From: Jiangella alba
GTDB taxonomy: Bacteria; Actinomycetota; Actinomycetes; Jiangellales; Jiangellaceae
Length of the DNA stretch: 64,000 nt
Direction of reading: 5' to 3'
NCBI RefSeq assembly: GCF_900106035.1
Contig: NZ_FNUC01000003.1
Coordinates: 2,907,501-2,971,500, forward strand
Part shown: positions 50,426 through 59,420 of the stretch, one piece after another
Layout: the number at the start of each line of letters is the position of its first letter
Numbering within the stretch: position 1 is the first letter of the stretch
Notes under the pieces: model-generated
Databases searched by the model: none
Told to the model about the DNA's origin: nothing
What the model saw: the letters and a program-made list of their open reading frames with translations, nothing else
Program-made: the position numbers and the translations under genes

Positions 50426-51423
50426 GCGAGGGCGCGGTCGCGCAACGCGGTGCGCAGCGACGGCGGCGCCAGCGCCTCGGCGTCCGTCGCGAGCTGCCAC
50501 AGCGCCCACTCGGCGTGCCGGGCGTCCTGGAACGTCACCGTCATCCGCAGCCAGCCGCCCGCGCCATCCGCTCCATCCGCGCCATCCGCGCCGCCCGCAC
50601 CGCCCACGCCATCCGCCTCGGCCGCCTCGGCCAGGACAGCCAGTGCGGTGCCGGCCAGCTCTTCCCGCCGCGACGGCCGCAGTCGCAGCTCGACGGCGAC
50701 CTGGTCGCCGCCGGCGCGGAAGCGGGTGCTGCGGTCGCGCCAGATCCGGTCGAGGTCGACGTGGTCAGGACGCTCCGCCGGTTCGGGCAGCTCCTCGGCC
50801 GCCAGCACCCGCGACAGCCGGTAGGTGCGGTCCTCGCCCGATCTCGTGGCCAGCAGATACCCGCGGTCGCGGACGGTGACCAGCCCGATCGGGTCGACCG
50901 TCCGCCACGCCGGCGGCCGGCCCGCCGCCGCGTAGTGTAGGCGCAGCTTGTGCCCGGCGAACACCGCGCGCCGGACCTCGGCCGCGACGTCGCCGGGCAC
51001 CTCGTCGACGGCCGCCCGGCGGGCCAGCAGGTCCGTCTCGGGCTCGATCAGCATCCGCCGGGCCGCGTCGCTCGCCGTCGCCTGGGACCCCTCCGGCAGC
51101 GCGTCGACCACCTTGCGCATGGCCGACGCCAGCGCCGAACCGAGCCCGAACACCTGCTCGCCCCGCCCCAGCCCGGCGACCAGCAACGACAGCGCCTCGT
51201 CGTGGTTGAGCCCGGTGAGCTCGGTCCGGAACCCCGGCAGCAGCGCGAAGCCACCGTGCCGGCCGCGTTCGGCGTACACCGGCACCCCGGCCGCCGACAG
51301 CGCCTCGATGTCGCGCAGGACGGTGCGCGTGGACACCTCCAGCTCGTGGGCCAACGTGGCCGCGGACAGCCGTCCGCGCTGGCGCAGCAGCAGCACCAGC
51401 GACACCAACCGGTCGGCGCGCAC
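50395..51423 (-). CDS. WYL-domain regulator (YafY/PafBC-like)
   Basis: A 342-residue regulator: DeoR-type winged helix (1-60, with LSAATLAHELEVSTRTVLRDIEALSAAGVPV), then a WYL domain with the RLHYAAAGRPPAWRTVDPIGLV segment, and a C-terminal WCX-like region. Near residue 280 sits a low-complexity insertion of Gly-Ala-Asp repeats (GGAGGADGADGADGAGG), coded by a short tandem DNA repeat at about 50560-50625. GTG start at 51423. Its 3' end is part of the repeat array. Confidence 0.88.
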   Translation of the reverse strand: MRADRLVSLVLLLRQRGRLSAATLAHELEVSTRTVLRDIEALSAAGVPVYAERGRHGGFALLPGFRTELTGLNHDEALSLLVAGLGRGEQVFGLGSALASAMRKVVDALPEGSQATASDAARRMLIEPETDLLARRAAVDEVPGDVAAEVRRAVFAGHKLRLHYAAAGRPPAWRTVDPIGLVTVRDRGYLLATRSGEDRTYRLSRVLAAEELPEPAERPDHVDLDRIWRDRSTRFRAGGDQVAVELRLRPSRREELAGTALAVLAEAAEADGVGGAGGADGADGADGAGGWLRMTVTFQDARHAEWALWQLATDAEALAPPSLRTALRDRALALAARYDTPP

Positions 51424-51510
51424 AGGGACGTTCTACCAAATCACGACACCGACTGTCGTGGTTCGGCGCCTGGTCGGCAGAATGGGAGCTCTCGTCCCCC
51501 TGGAGTCGCG

Positions 51511-51900
51511 ATGACGCACCTGCCGGTCGCCCTCGGCGCCACCTGCGACCTCCACCAGACCTCGGACGACGGCCGCACCGTGAGCTTCTCCGTGAGCGAG
51601 TTCGTCGAGCTCGAGGGCGCGCGGCGGGTCGTTCTCCGCGGCGACCTCGGGTTCACGGCCGGCTGGAACTCGCCGGCCCCGATCTGGACGTCGTACACGG
51701 AGGAATCCCTCACGCAGGACGTCCTGAACGTCGTGCTCCCCGACGAGGACGGCACCGGCGAGGACCACCCCTGGGACTGGCTCGCCGAGCTGGCCCGCGG
51801 CCGCGGCGTCGTGGTCACCGCCGACCAGCTGCGGCGCCTGCCGTACGAGGTCGAGCTCACCGATCGCGTCCGGCGCCTGATCTCGACCGGCCGGACCTAG
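51511..51900 (+). CDS. Hypothetical protein, 129 aa
   Basis: A small, acidic, soluble protein (MTHLPVALGATCDLHQTSDD at the start; later EDHPWDWLAELARGRGVVV). ATG at 51511 with TGGAG seven bases upstream. Divergent from the WYL regulator by 87 bp. I do not recognise a family; the balanced composition and consistent third-position GC support coding. Confidence 0.7.
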   Translation: MTHLPVALGATCDLHQTSDDGRTVSFSVSEFVELEGARRVVLRGDLGFTAGWNSPAPIWTSYTEESLTQDVLNVVLPDEDGTGEDHPWDWLAELARGRGVVVTADQLRRLPYEVELTDRVRRLISTGRT

Positions 51901-51926
51901 CCGCGCCCGGGGACGAACTCGCGCGT

Positions 51927-51962
51927 GGTGGGGCCGGCCAGAGTGCTCCGGCCGGCCCCACC
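51927..51962. terminator. Terminator hairpin between hypothetical gene and pyc
   Basis: A perfect 13-bp stem, GGTGGGGCCGGCC (51927-51939) with GGCCGGCCCCACC (51950-51962), and a 10-nt loop. Serves both convergent genes. Confidence 0.7.
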
Positions 51963-52074
51963 CGGCGATACCCGATACGGCGCCGGCCAAACCGCGCGCC
52001 GCGACATCAGGCGTCGCGCGGGAGGTCGCCGCGGGCCGTCGCCGCGCGACGGTCGACGGCGCCGCGCGCCGGGC

Positions 52075-55000
52075 TCAGCCCAGCTCCAGGATGAGGTCAC
52101 CCGCCTCGACCCGCCGGACGGCGCTGACGGCGAGCCGGCGGACGGTGCCGGCCTGGCCGGCGGTGATGGCCGCCTCCATCTTCATCGCCTCGATGGTGGC
52201 GACGGTGCCGCCGGCCTCGACGACGTCGCCCTCGGCGACGGTGAGGGTGACGACGCCGGCGAAGGGCGCCGCGACGTGGCGCGGGTTCGCCGGGTCGGCC
52301 TTCTCGGCGGGCGTGTGGTCGGAGACGATCGAGCGGTCGCGGATCTGCAGCGGCCGGAGCTGGCCGTTCAGCGTCGCCATGACGGTGCGCACGCCGCGTT
52401 CGTCGGCCTCGCCGATGGCCTGCAGCTCGATCAGCAGCCGCACGCCGGGCTCGAGGTCGACGGGGTACTCCTGGTTGGCGCGCAGGCCGTAGAAGAACTC
52501 GCGGGTCGACAGCACGCTGGTGTCGCCGTAGGCCTCGCGGTGCGCCTGGTGCTCGCGCGCCGGCCCGGGGAACAGCAGCCGGTTCAGGGTGTCGCGCCGG
52601 TCGGCGGCCAGTCCGGCGCGGTCGTCGTCGGAGAGGTCGGCGGCGACGGGCGTGTACGGGCGGCCGGCCAGCGCCTTGGTGCGGAAGGGCTCGGGCCAGC
52701 CGCCGGGCGGGTCGCCCAGCTCGCCGTGCAGGAACCGGATGACGGAGTCGGGGATGTCGTACGCGTCGGGCGAGGCGGCGAAGTCGTCGGGCGACACCCC
52801 GGCGCCGACGAGGTGCAGCGCGAGGTCGCCGACCACCTTCGACGACGGCGTCACCTTGACCAGGCGGCCGAGGATGCGGTCGGCGGCGGCGTACAGGTCC
52901 TCGATCTCCTCGAACCGGTCGCCCAGCCCGAGCGCGACCGCCTGGGTGCGCAGGTTGGACAGCTGCCCACCGGGGATCTCGTGGTGGTAGACGCGGCCCG
53001 TGGGCGCGCCCAGCCCGGACTCGAACGGCGCGTACAGCGTGCGGACGCCCTGCCAGTACGGTTCGAGGTCGCCGACGGCGCGCAGGTCGAGCTCGGTCGG
53101 ACGGTCCGACGCCTCGGCCGCGGCGACGATGGCCGACAGCGAGGGCTGCGACGTCGTGCCGGCCATGGACGCGACGGCGCCGTCGACGGCGTCGACCCCG
53201 GCCTCGGCGGCGGCGAGGTACGTGGCCAGCTGCCCGCCGGCGGTGTCGTGGGTGTGCAGGTGCACCGGCAGCTCGAACTCGCGGCGCAGGGCCGTCACCA
53301 GCCGCGTGGCGGCGGGCGGGCGGAGCAGCCCGGCCATGTCCTTGATCGCCAGCACGTGCGCGCCCGCGGCGACGATCTGCTCGGCCAGCCGCAGGTAGTA
53401 GTCGAGGGTGTACTGCGTCTCGCCGGGGTCGCTGAGGTCGGCCGTGTAACACATCGCGACCTCGGCGACCGCCGTCCCGGTCTCGCGGACGGCGTCGATG
53501 GCGGGGCGCATCGGCTCGACGTTGTTGAGCGCGTCGAAGATGCGGAAGATGTCCACCCCGGTGGCGGCGGCCTCCTGCACGAAGGCCGTCGTGACGTCGA
53601 CGGGGTACGGCGTGTAGCCGACGGTGTTGCGGCCGCGGAGCAGCATCTGCAGGCAGATGTTCGGCACCGCCCGGCGCAGCGCCGCCAGCCGCTCCCACGG
53701 GTCCTCGGCCAGGAACCGCAGCGCGACGTCGTAGGTGGCGCCGCCCCAGCACTCCAGCGAGAGCAGCTCGGGCACCGTGTGCGCGACCACCGGCGCGGCC
53801 GCGACCAGGTCCTTCGTGCGCACCCGGGTGGCCAGCAGCGACTGGTGCGCGTCGCGGAACGTGGTGTCGGTGACGTGCAGCGACGGCGACGAGCGCAGCC
53901 AGGCGGCGAAGCCGTCCGGCCCCAACTCGTCCAGCCGCTGCTTGGAGCCGGCCGGCGGCGGCCCGGTGGGCGCCGGCGGCAGCTTCAGCGCGGGCTCGGC
54001 GGCGAGCGGCGGCTCGCCGTGCGGCCGGTTCACGGTGACGTCGGCGAGGTAGCTGAGCAGCCGGGTGCCGCGGTCGGCCGACACCCGGCCGGCCAGCAGG
54101 TGCGGGTGCTCGTCGATGAACGACGTCGTGACCCCGCCGGCCCGGAAGTCGGGATCGTCGAGCACGGCCTGCAGGAACGGGATGTTGGTGCGGACGCCGC
54201 GGATGCGGAACTCGGCCAGCGCCCGGCGGGCCCGCGCCGCGGCGGCGTCGAAGTCGCGGCCCCGGCAGGTCAGCTTCACCAGCATGGAGTCGAAGTGCGG
54301 GCTGATCTCGCTGCCGGCGTGGGTGGTGCCGCCGTCGAGCCTGATGCCCGAGCCGCCCGGCGAGCGGTACGCGCTGATGGTGCCGGTGTCGGGCTGGAAG
54401 CCGTCGGAGGGGTCCTCGGTGGTGATGCGGCACTGCAGCGCCGCGCCCCGCACGGTGATGGTGTCCTGAGCGAGGCCGAGCTCGGCCAGCCGCTCCCCCG
54501 CGGCGATGCGGAACTGCGCCTGCACCAGGTCGACGTCGGTGACCTCCTCGGTCACCGTGTGCTCGACCTGGATGCGCGGGTTCATCTCGATGAACACGTG
54601 CCGGCCCGCGGGGTCGAGCAGGAACTCGACGGTCCCGGCGTTGCGGTAGCCGATGTGCCGGGCGAACCGGACGGCGTCGGCGCAGATGCGGTCGCGCAGG
54701 GCGGGGTCGAGGTTCGGCGCGGGCGCCAGCTCGACCACCTTCTGGTGCCGCCGCTGCACCGAGCAGTCGCGCTCGAACAGGTGGATGACGTCGCCCTGCC
54801 CGTCGGCGAGGATCTGCACCTCGATGTGCCGCGGGCTCACCACGGCCTGCTCGAGGAAGAGCGTGGGGTCGCCGAACGCCGCCGCGGCCTCGCGGGCCGC
54901 GGTGTCGAGCGCCTCGGGCAGCTGCGCGGCGTCGTTGACCTGGCGCATGCCCCGGCCGCCGCCACCGGCGACGGCCTTGACGAACAGCGGGAACCCGATC

Positions 55001-55449
55001 TCCTGCGCGGCCGCCAGCAGCTCCTCGCGGTCCGGCGACGGCGCCGACGACCGCAGCACCGGGACGTCGGCCTCGCGGGCCGCCGCCACGGCGTGCGCCT
55101 TGTTGCCCGTCAGCCGGAGCAGCTCGGCCGGCGGCCCGATGAACGTGATGCCCGCCTCGGCGCACGCCTGCGCCAGGCCGGCGTTCTCGGAGAGGAACCC
55201 GTAGCCCGGGTACACCGCGTCGGCGCCGGACTCCGTCGCCGCCCGCACGATCTCGCTCACCGACAGGTAGGCCCGCACGGGGTGCCCCGGCTCGCCGATC
55301 TCGTACGCCTCGTCGGCCTTCAGCCGGTGCAGCGAGTTGCGGTCCTCGTGCGGGAACACCGCGACGGTGCGAACGCCCAGCTCGTACGCGGCACGGAACG
55401 CACGGATCGCGATCTCGCCGCGGTTGGCCACGAGCACCTTCCGGATCAT
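52075..55449 (-). CDS. pyc: Pyruvate carboxylase
   Basis: A 1124-residue single-chain pyruvate carboxylase that makes oxaloacetate from pyruvate, bicarbonate and ATP. Biotin carboxylase domain about 1-450 (MIRKVLVANRGEIAIRAFRA, KAVAGGGGRGMR, EMNPRIQVEHTVTE), carboxyltransferase about 530-830 (DTTFRDAHQSLLATRVR, LHTHDTAGG), then the linker domain and a biotinyl domain at the end with EAMKM. ATG at 55449 has AAGGGG six bases upstream; a GTG two codons earlier is possible. Full length and intact. Stands alone between a terminator and an AraC gene. Confidence 0.97.
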   Translation of the reverse strand: MIRKVLVANRGEIAIRAFRAAYELGVRTVAVFPHEDRNSLHRLKADEAYEIGEPGHPVRAYLSVSEIVRAATESGADAVYPGYGFLSENAGLAQACAEAGITFIGPPAELLRLTGNKAHAVAAAREADVPVLRSSAPSPDREELLAAAQEIGFPLFVKAVAGGGGRGMRQVNDAAQLPEALDTAAREAAAAFGDPTLFLEQAVVSPRHIEVQILADGQGDVIHLFERDCSVQRRHQKVVELAPAPNLDPALRDRICADAVRFARHIGYRNAGTVEFLLDPAGRHVFIEMNPRIQVEHTVTEEVTDVDLVQAQFRIAAGERLAELGLAQDTITVRGAALQCRITTEDPSDGFQPDTGTISAYRSPGGSGIRLDGGTTHAGSEISPHFDSMLVKLTCRGRDFDAAAARARRALAEFRIRGVRTNIPFLQAVLDDPDFRAGGVTTSFIDEHPHLLAGRVSADRGTRLLSYLADVTVNRPHGEPPLAAEPALKLPPAPTGPPPAGSKQRLDELGPDGFAAWLRSSPSLHVTDTTFRDAHQSLLATRVRTKDLVAAAPVVAHTVPELLSLECWGGATYDVALRFLAEDPWERLAALRRAVPNICLQMLLRGRNTVGYTPYPVDVTTAFVQEAAATGVDIFRIFDALNNVEPMRPAIDAVRETGTAVAEVAMCYTADLSDPGETQYTLDYYLRLAEQIVAAGAHVLAIKDMAGLLRPPAATRLVTALRREFELPVHLHTHDTAGGQLATYLAAAEAGVDAVDGAVASMAGTTSQPSLSAIVAAAEASDRPTELDLRAVGDLEPYWQGVRTLYAPFESGLGAPTGRVYHHEIPGGQLSNLRTQAVALGLGDRFEEIEDLYAAADRILGRLVKVTPSSKVVGDLALHLVGAGVSPDDFAASPDAYDIPDSVIRFLHGELGDPPGGWPEPFRTKALAGRPYTPVAADLSDDDRAGLAADRRDTLNRLLFPGPAREHQAHREAYGDTSVLSTREFFYGLRANQEYPVDLEPGVRLLIELQAIGEADERGVRTVMATLNGQLRPLQIRDRSIVSDHTPAEKADPANPRHVAAPFAGVVTLTVAEGDVVEAGGTVATIEAMKMEAAITAGQAGTVRRLAVSAVRRVEAGDLILELG

Positions 55450-55492
55450 GCCCACCCCTTATCGTCGGTTGGCGGCACTGTATCGAGCGGCC

Positions 55493-56233
55493 CTAGCGGT
55501 ACAGGGCTCCCGGGGTACGCCCGAACGCGGCGCGGAACGCGGTGATGAACGCGCTGGCGGACGAGTAGCCGCACGCGGCGGCCACGCGGGTGACGGTGTC
55601 GCCGCGGGCGAGCATGAGGACGGCGCGGTGCAGCCGCAGCTGGTGGCGCCAGACGGCGAAGCTCATGCCCACCTCGTCGTGGAAGAGCCGCGAGAGGGTG
55701 CGCTCGCTCGCTCCGACGCGACGGCCCAGCGCGGCCAGGGCCGGCGACGTGGTGAGGTCGGCCTCGATGACGGCCTGCACGTCGCGCAGCCGCGGATCGC
55801 GCAGCACCGGGAGCATGGTCGGCGGCTCCGGCGCCGGCTCGACGTGGTCGACGAGGACGCGCAGCAGCCGGCGGGCGGCCGGGGTGGTGGCCGGCCCGTT
55901 CCGGGAGCAGGCGATCATCAGCTCGCGGACCAGCGGCGACACCGGTACCAGCGACGGGACGTGCCCGGCGGGCGGCATGAGCCCGGCGGGGACGCCGACC
56001 AGGTGCACGGTGGTGGCGCCGTGCACCTGCCAGTGATGGATCGTGCCGCCGGGCACCCAGACGGCGCGGACCGACGGCGTGTACCACGTGCCGTCGGCCA
56101 CGATCACCTCCAGCACGCCGGAGCTGGCGCAGATGAGCTGGTGGTCGTCGTGACGATGCGGAGTGACCTCGTCGCCGGCCGAGAGGTGGCGGGTCTCGGT
56201 CGGTGCGACGGGGACGTGGCGGATTCCTGACAT
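55493..56233 (-). CDS. AraC-family regulator with cupin sensor
   Basis: A 246-residue regulator: cupin (HRHDDHQLICASSG, VPGGTIHHWQ) then AraC double helix-turn-helix (ALAALGRRVGASERTLSRLFHDEVGMS, RVAAACGYSSASAFITAFRAAFGRTP). ATG 56233 (a GTG one codon earlier). Divergent from the MFS gene by about 50 bp; such AraC/MFS pairs often control efflux. Confidence 0.9.
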   Translation of the reverse strand: MSGIRHVPVAPTETRHLSAGDEVTPHRHDDHQLICASSGVLEVIVADGTWYTPSVRAVWVPGGTIHHWQVHGATTVHLVGVPAGLMPPAGHVPSLVPVSPLVRELMIACSRNGPATTPAARRLLRVLVDHVEPAPEPPTMLPVLRDPRLRDVQAVIEADLTTSPALAALGRRVGASERTLSRLFHDEVGMSFAVWRHQLRLHRAVLMLARGDTVTRVAAACGYSSASAFITAFRAAFGRTPGALYR

Positions 56234-56286
56234 CACTCGTCAGTCTAGTGAAAGCGCGCCGCCGCGGGCCCGGTGACGCTGGAGGT

Positions 56287-57858
56287 ATGACGTCCCCCGA
56301 GTCCCGCCGCGGTGCGCGCCTGCTGGCGTACGCGCACCTGACGGTCGACTTCCACCAGGGCGCGATGGCCGCCCTCGTTCCCTTCCTCGTGCTGGAACGC
56401 GGGTACACCCATGCCGCCGCCGCGGGCGTCGTGCTGGCCTTCTCGCTGTCGTCCTCCGTCGTGCAGCCGCTGTTCGGGGCGCTGGGCGATCGGTGGCGGA
56501 TGCCGTGGTTGATCCCGGTGAGCGTCGCCGTCGCCGGAGCCGGCCTCGCCGCCGTCGCCGTGTCGGAGGCGCTCTGGCCCACGGCGGTCGCGGCGGCCGT
56601 CTCGGGCGTCGGCGTGGCCGCGTTCCACCCCGCCGGCGCCGGGCGCGCCCGGGAGCTCAGCGGCGACGACCACGTCGTCATGTCCTGGTTCTCCCTCGGC
56701 GGGAACCTCGGCTTCGCGTTCGCCCCGCTCGTCGTCGCCGCGACGGTCGGCCTGCTCGGCCTGCGGGCCGGCCCGCTGCTCGCGATCCCGGCGATCACCG
56801 GCCTCGTCGCCGTCGCCCTGATCGGCCGCGGCCACGCCCCCGCGTCGGCCGGCCCTCGGGTGGCGCGAGCGCGGGCGGGCCGCGACGACTGGCGCTCGTT
56901 CGCCCGCATGTCGGTGGCGATCGCGTGCCGGTCCGTCGTGTTCGTCGGGACGGGCTCGTTCCTCGTCCTGTTCATGCACCAGCACCGCGGCGCCGGCACC
57001 ACCGTCGCGGCCGCCGCGCTGGTCGTCTTCTATCTCGGCGGGGCGTTCGGGACGGCCATCGGCGGGTACCTCGCGCGTCGTTGGCCGCGCACGACGATCC
57101 TGCGCTGGGCCTACCTCGTCGCCGGCCCGGTGGTCGCCGGCATGCTGCTGGTCCCCGGACCGGCCGCGTTCGTGCTCGTCGCGCTGGCGTCGCTCGTGCT
57201 GTACGTGCCGTTCTCGCTGCACGTCAGCCTCGGGCAGGACTACCTGCCCCGGCACGTCGGCACCGCCAGCGGCGTCACGCTGGGGCTGGCCGTCTCGGCC
57301 GGCGGGCTGGCCACGCCGGGCATCGGCGCCCTGGCCGACAGCGTCGGCCTCGCCCACGCCCTGCTCCCCCTGGCCGCGCTGCCCGCGCTCGCCTTCGTCG
57401 TCCTGCTCGGCCTGACCGACCCGCTCGCCGCGTCAGGTGGTCGCGGTGGCGCCCGCCGCCCAGGAGGCGAGCAGCTGGAGCCGTTCGGCGGACGGGGAGC
57501 CGGGCTCGGCGGTGTAGACGAGGAGCACGAGGCCCGGCTCGGCGGTGATGGCCAGCTCCTCGTAGGCGAGGGTGAGCTCGCCGACGAGCGGATGGCGGAA
57601 CCGCTTGGTGCCGGCGCCGTGGGTGCGGACGTCGTGGCCGGCCCAGAGGCGGCGGAAGGTCTCGCTGCGGGTGGAGAGCTCGCCGACGAGGTCCTGCAGC
57701 CCGCGGTCGTGCGGGTCGCGGCCGGCCTCGGCCCGCATGATGCCCACACACATCTCGGCGAACAGCTCCCAGTCCGGGTAGAAGTCGCGGGCGGCGGGGT
57801 CGAGGAACTGGAAGCGCGCGAGGTTGGGCGTGCGTCCCCCGTCGCCGATGACCGGTGA
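56287..57858 (+). CDS. MFS transporter (Fsr-like) with long antisense-encoded tail
   Basis: A transporter of the fosmidomycin-resistance-like MFS group: about twelve membrane segments in the first 385 residues, with AHLTVDFHQGAMAALVPFLV, the loop motif GALGDRW and AAFHPAGAGRARELSG. Family members end near LLGLTDPLAA. Here no stop occurs until 57858, giving 523 residues with about 140 extra Gly/Glu/Val-rich ones encoded antisense to the convergent XRE gene (57433-58299). The tail is probably the result of a lost stop, or of a sequencing error near 57420-57440. The ATG at 56287 has GGAGG only one base away, so an upstream in-frame GTG at 56248 is also possible. Confidence 0.8.
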   Translation: MTSPESRRGARLLAYAHLTVDFHQGAMAALVPFLVLERGYTHAAAAGVVLAFSLSSSVVQPLFGALGDRWRMPWLIPVSVAVAGAGLAAVAVSEALWPTAVAAAVSGVGVAAFHPAGAGRARELSGDDHVVMSWFSLGGNLGFAFAPLVVAATVGLLGLRAGPLLAIPAITGLVAVALIGRGHAPASAGPRVARARAGRDDWRSFARMSVAIACRSVVFVGTGSFLVLFMHQHRGAGTTVAAAALVVFYLGGAFGTAIGGYLARRWPRTTILRWAYLVAGPVVAGMLLVPGPAAFVLVALASLVLYVPFSLHVSLGQDYLPRHVGTASGVTLGLAVSAGGLATPGIGALADSVGLAHALLPLAALPALAFVVLLGLTDPLAASGGRGGARRPGGEQLEPFGGRGAGLGGVDEEHEARLGGDGQLLVGEGELADERMAEPLGAGAVGADVVAGPEAAEGLAAGGELADEVLQPAVVRVAAGLGPHDAHTHLGEQLPVRVEVAGGGVEELEAREVGRASPVADDR

Positions 57859-58299
57859 GTAGAACGCGCGGCCGAGCGCGTTGGCGGCGAGCAGGTTCTG
57901 GTGCGGGTCGCGGACGAACGCCACGCCGTCCTTGATCGCGTCGAGCGTCCACTGCAGGCTCGTGCGGGACGCCGCCCTGGCCGGCACGCGGCGACGGGCC
58001 CGCCCCGACGTGGGCACGCCGTCGGCGGCGCGGGCGAGGTCGAACAGGTGGGCCCGTTCGGTGTCGTCGAGCTGCAGCGCCCGGGCGAGCGCCTCGAGCA
58101 CCCCGGACGACGCGCCGGCGATCTGGCCGCGCTCCAGCCGCGCGTAGTACTCGACGCTGAGCCCGGCGACGGCCGCGACCTCGCTGCGGCGCAGCCCGGG
58201 CACCCGCCGGCGGCCCGTGGCCGGGAGACCGGCCTGGTCAGGGGTGAGACGCGCGCGACGGGTGGTGAGGAACTCGCGCACCTCCTGCCGATTGTCCAC
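57433..58299 (-). CDS. XRE-family regulator with MmyB-like ligand domain
   Basis: A 288-residue relative of the regulator at 49200: helix-turn-helix with RRVPGLRRSEVAAVAGLSVEYYARLERGQ (about 31-60), then the MmyB-like domain (about 105-275; LLAANALGRAFYSPV, RFQFLDPAARDFYPDW). GTG start at 58299. Divergent from a zinc alcohol dehydrogenase, with an inverted repeat in between. The convergent MFS frame reads 426 bp across its 3' half. Confidence 0.92.
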   Translation of the reverse strand: MDNRQEVREFLTTRRARLTPDQAGLPATGRRRVPGLRRSEVAAVAGLSVEYYARLERGQIAGASSGVLEALARALQLDDTERAHLFDLARAADGVPTSGRARRRVPARAASRTSLQWTLDAIKDGVAFVRDPHQNLLAANALGRAFYSPVIGDGGRTPNLARFQFLDPAARDFYPDWELFAEMCVGIMRAEAGRDPHDRGLQDLVGELSTRSETFRRLWAGHDVRTHGAGTKRFRHPLVGELTLAYEELAITAEPGLVLLVYTAEPGSPSAERLQLLASWAAGATATT

Positions 58300-58328
58300 A
58301 CCCCGAGCCTAGGCCGGTCGAGGCCTCT

Positions 58329-58355
58329 GATGGGTGCCCTGCTGGTACACCCATC
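58329..58355. promoter_or_regulatory. Operator-like inverted repeat GATGGGTG...CACCCATC
   Basis: Perfect 8-bp arms (58329-58336 and 58348-58355) with an 11-bp spacer, 30 bp from the XRE start and 46 bp from the dehydrogenase start. Best candidate site for the XRE regulator. Confidence 0.6.
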
Positions 58356-58400
58356 GTCAGTGACTTCCTGCCCGGCCGGCGATCGGGTGGACTCGATGTC

Positions 58401-59420
58401 ATGCGTCAAGTAGTCATGTACGGACCCGGGGACGTCCGGGTCGAGGAACGCGCCGACCCCACCATCCTGGAGCCGACCGATGCGATCGTCCGGCTGAGCG
58501 CCACCTGCGTCTGCGGCAGCGACCTGTGGCCCTACCGCGGCGCCGAGCCGGTCGACCACCAGGTGATGGGACACGAGTACGTCGGCGTCGTCGAGGAGGT
58601 CGGCGCCGACGTGCGCACCGTCGCGCCGGGCGACTTCGTCGTCGGCTCGTTCTGGGCCTCCGACAACACCTGCGAGATCTGCCGGGCCGGGTACCAGGCG
58701 TACTGCGTGCACCGGGTCCTCATGGGCACCATCGGCACCCAGGCCGAGCTGGCCCGCGTCCCGCTCGCCGACGGCACCCTCGTCGCCACCCCCGGCCGGC
58801 CCGACCCGGATCTCGTCCCCTCGCTGCTGGCCGCCTCCGACGTCCTCGGCACCGGCTGGTTCGCCGCCGTCGCGGCCCAGGCCGGCCCGGGCCGGACGGT
58901 CGCGGTCGTCGGCGACGGCGCGGTCGGGCTGCTCGCGGTGCTGGCCGCCCGGCAGCTCGGCGCCGAGAGGGTCATCGCGTTCAGCCGGCACGCCGATCGT
59001 CAGGCCCTGGCCCGCGAGTTCGGCGCCACGGACATCGTCGAGGAACGCGGCGACGCCGGCGTCGCGGAGGTCAAGGCCCGCACCGGCGGCCTCGGCGCCC
59101 ACTCCGTCATCGAGGCCGTCGGCACCCAGGAGGCCATGATGCAGGCCATCCACGCCACCCGCCCCGGCGGCCACGTCGGCTTCGTCGGCGTCTCCCACGA
59201 CGTCGCCATCCCCGGCGACGACCTGTTCATGGCGGGGGTGCACCTGCACGGCGGCCCGGCTCCGGTCCGCCAGTACCTGCCGCACCTGATCCAGCTCATC
59301 TGGGACCGCGAGATCGACCCCGGCAAGGTCTTCGACCTCACCCTGCCGCTCGACCGGGCGGCCGAGGCGTACCGGGCGATGGACCAGCGCACCGCCACCA
59401 AGGTCCTGCTCACCCCATGA
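58401..59420 (+). CDS. Zinc-dependent alcohol dehydrogenase
   Basis: A 339-residue MDR dehydrogenase. Catalytic zinc region CVCGSDLW and GHEYVG; structural-zinc cysteines in CEICRAGYQAYC; Rossmann motif VVGDGAVG. Typical of the zinc-containing ADHs that are controlled by a divergent MmyB-type XRE repressor in actinobacteria. Both zinc sites look intact, unlike the MDR at 29715. Confidence 0.93.
   Translation: MRQVVMYGPGDVRVEERADPTILEPTDAIVRLSATCVCGSDLWPYRGAEPVDHQVMGHEYVGVVEEVGADVRTVAPGDFVVGSFWASDNTCEICRAGYQAYCVHRVLMGTIGTQAELARVPLADGTLVATPGRPDPDLVPSLLAASDVLGTGWFAAVAAQAGPGRTVAVVGDGAVGLLAVLAARQLGAERVIAFSRHADRQALAREFGATDIVEERGDAGVAEVKARTGGLGAHSVIEAVGTQEAMMQAIHATRPGGHVGFVGVSHDVAIPGDDLFMAGVHLHGGPAPVRQYLPHLIQLIWDREIDPGKVFDLTLPLDRAAEAYRAMDQRTATKVLLTP

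Noticed and set aside
51925-55545. 1206-residue plus-strand frame opposite pyruvate carboxylase
   Set aside because: High-GC antisense shadow; the minus strand carries an intact, fully recognisable pyc.
57240-59285. 681-residue minus-strand frame
   Set aside because: Shadow across the XRE and alcohol dehydrogenase genes, with Arg/Pro/Ser-biased composition and no recognisable domain.
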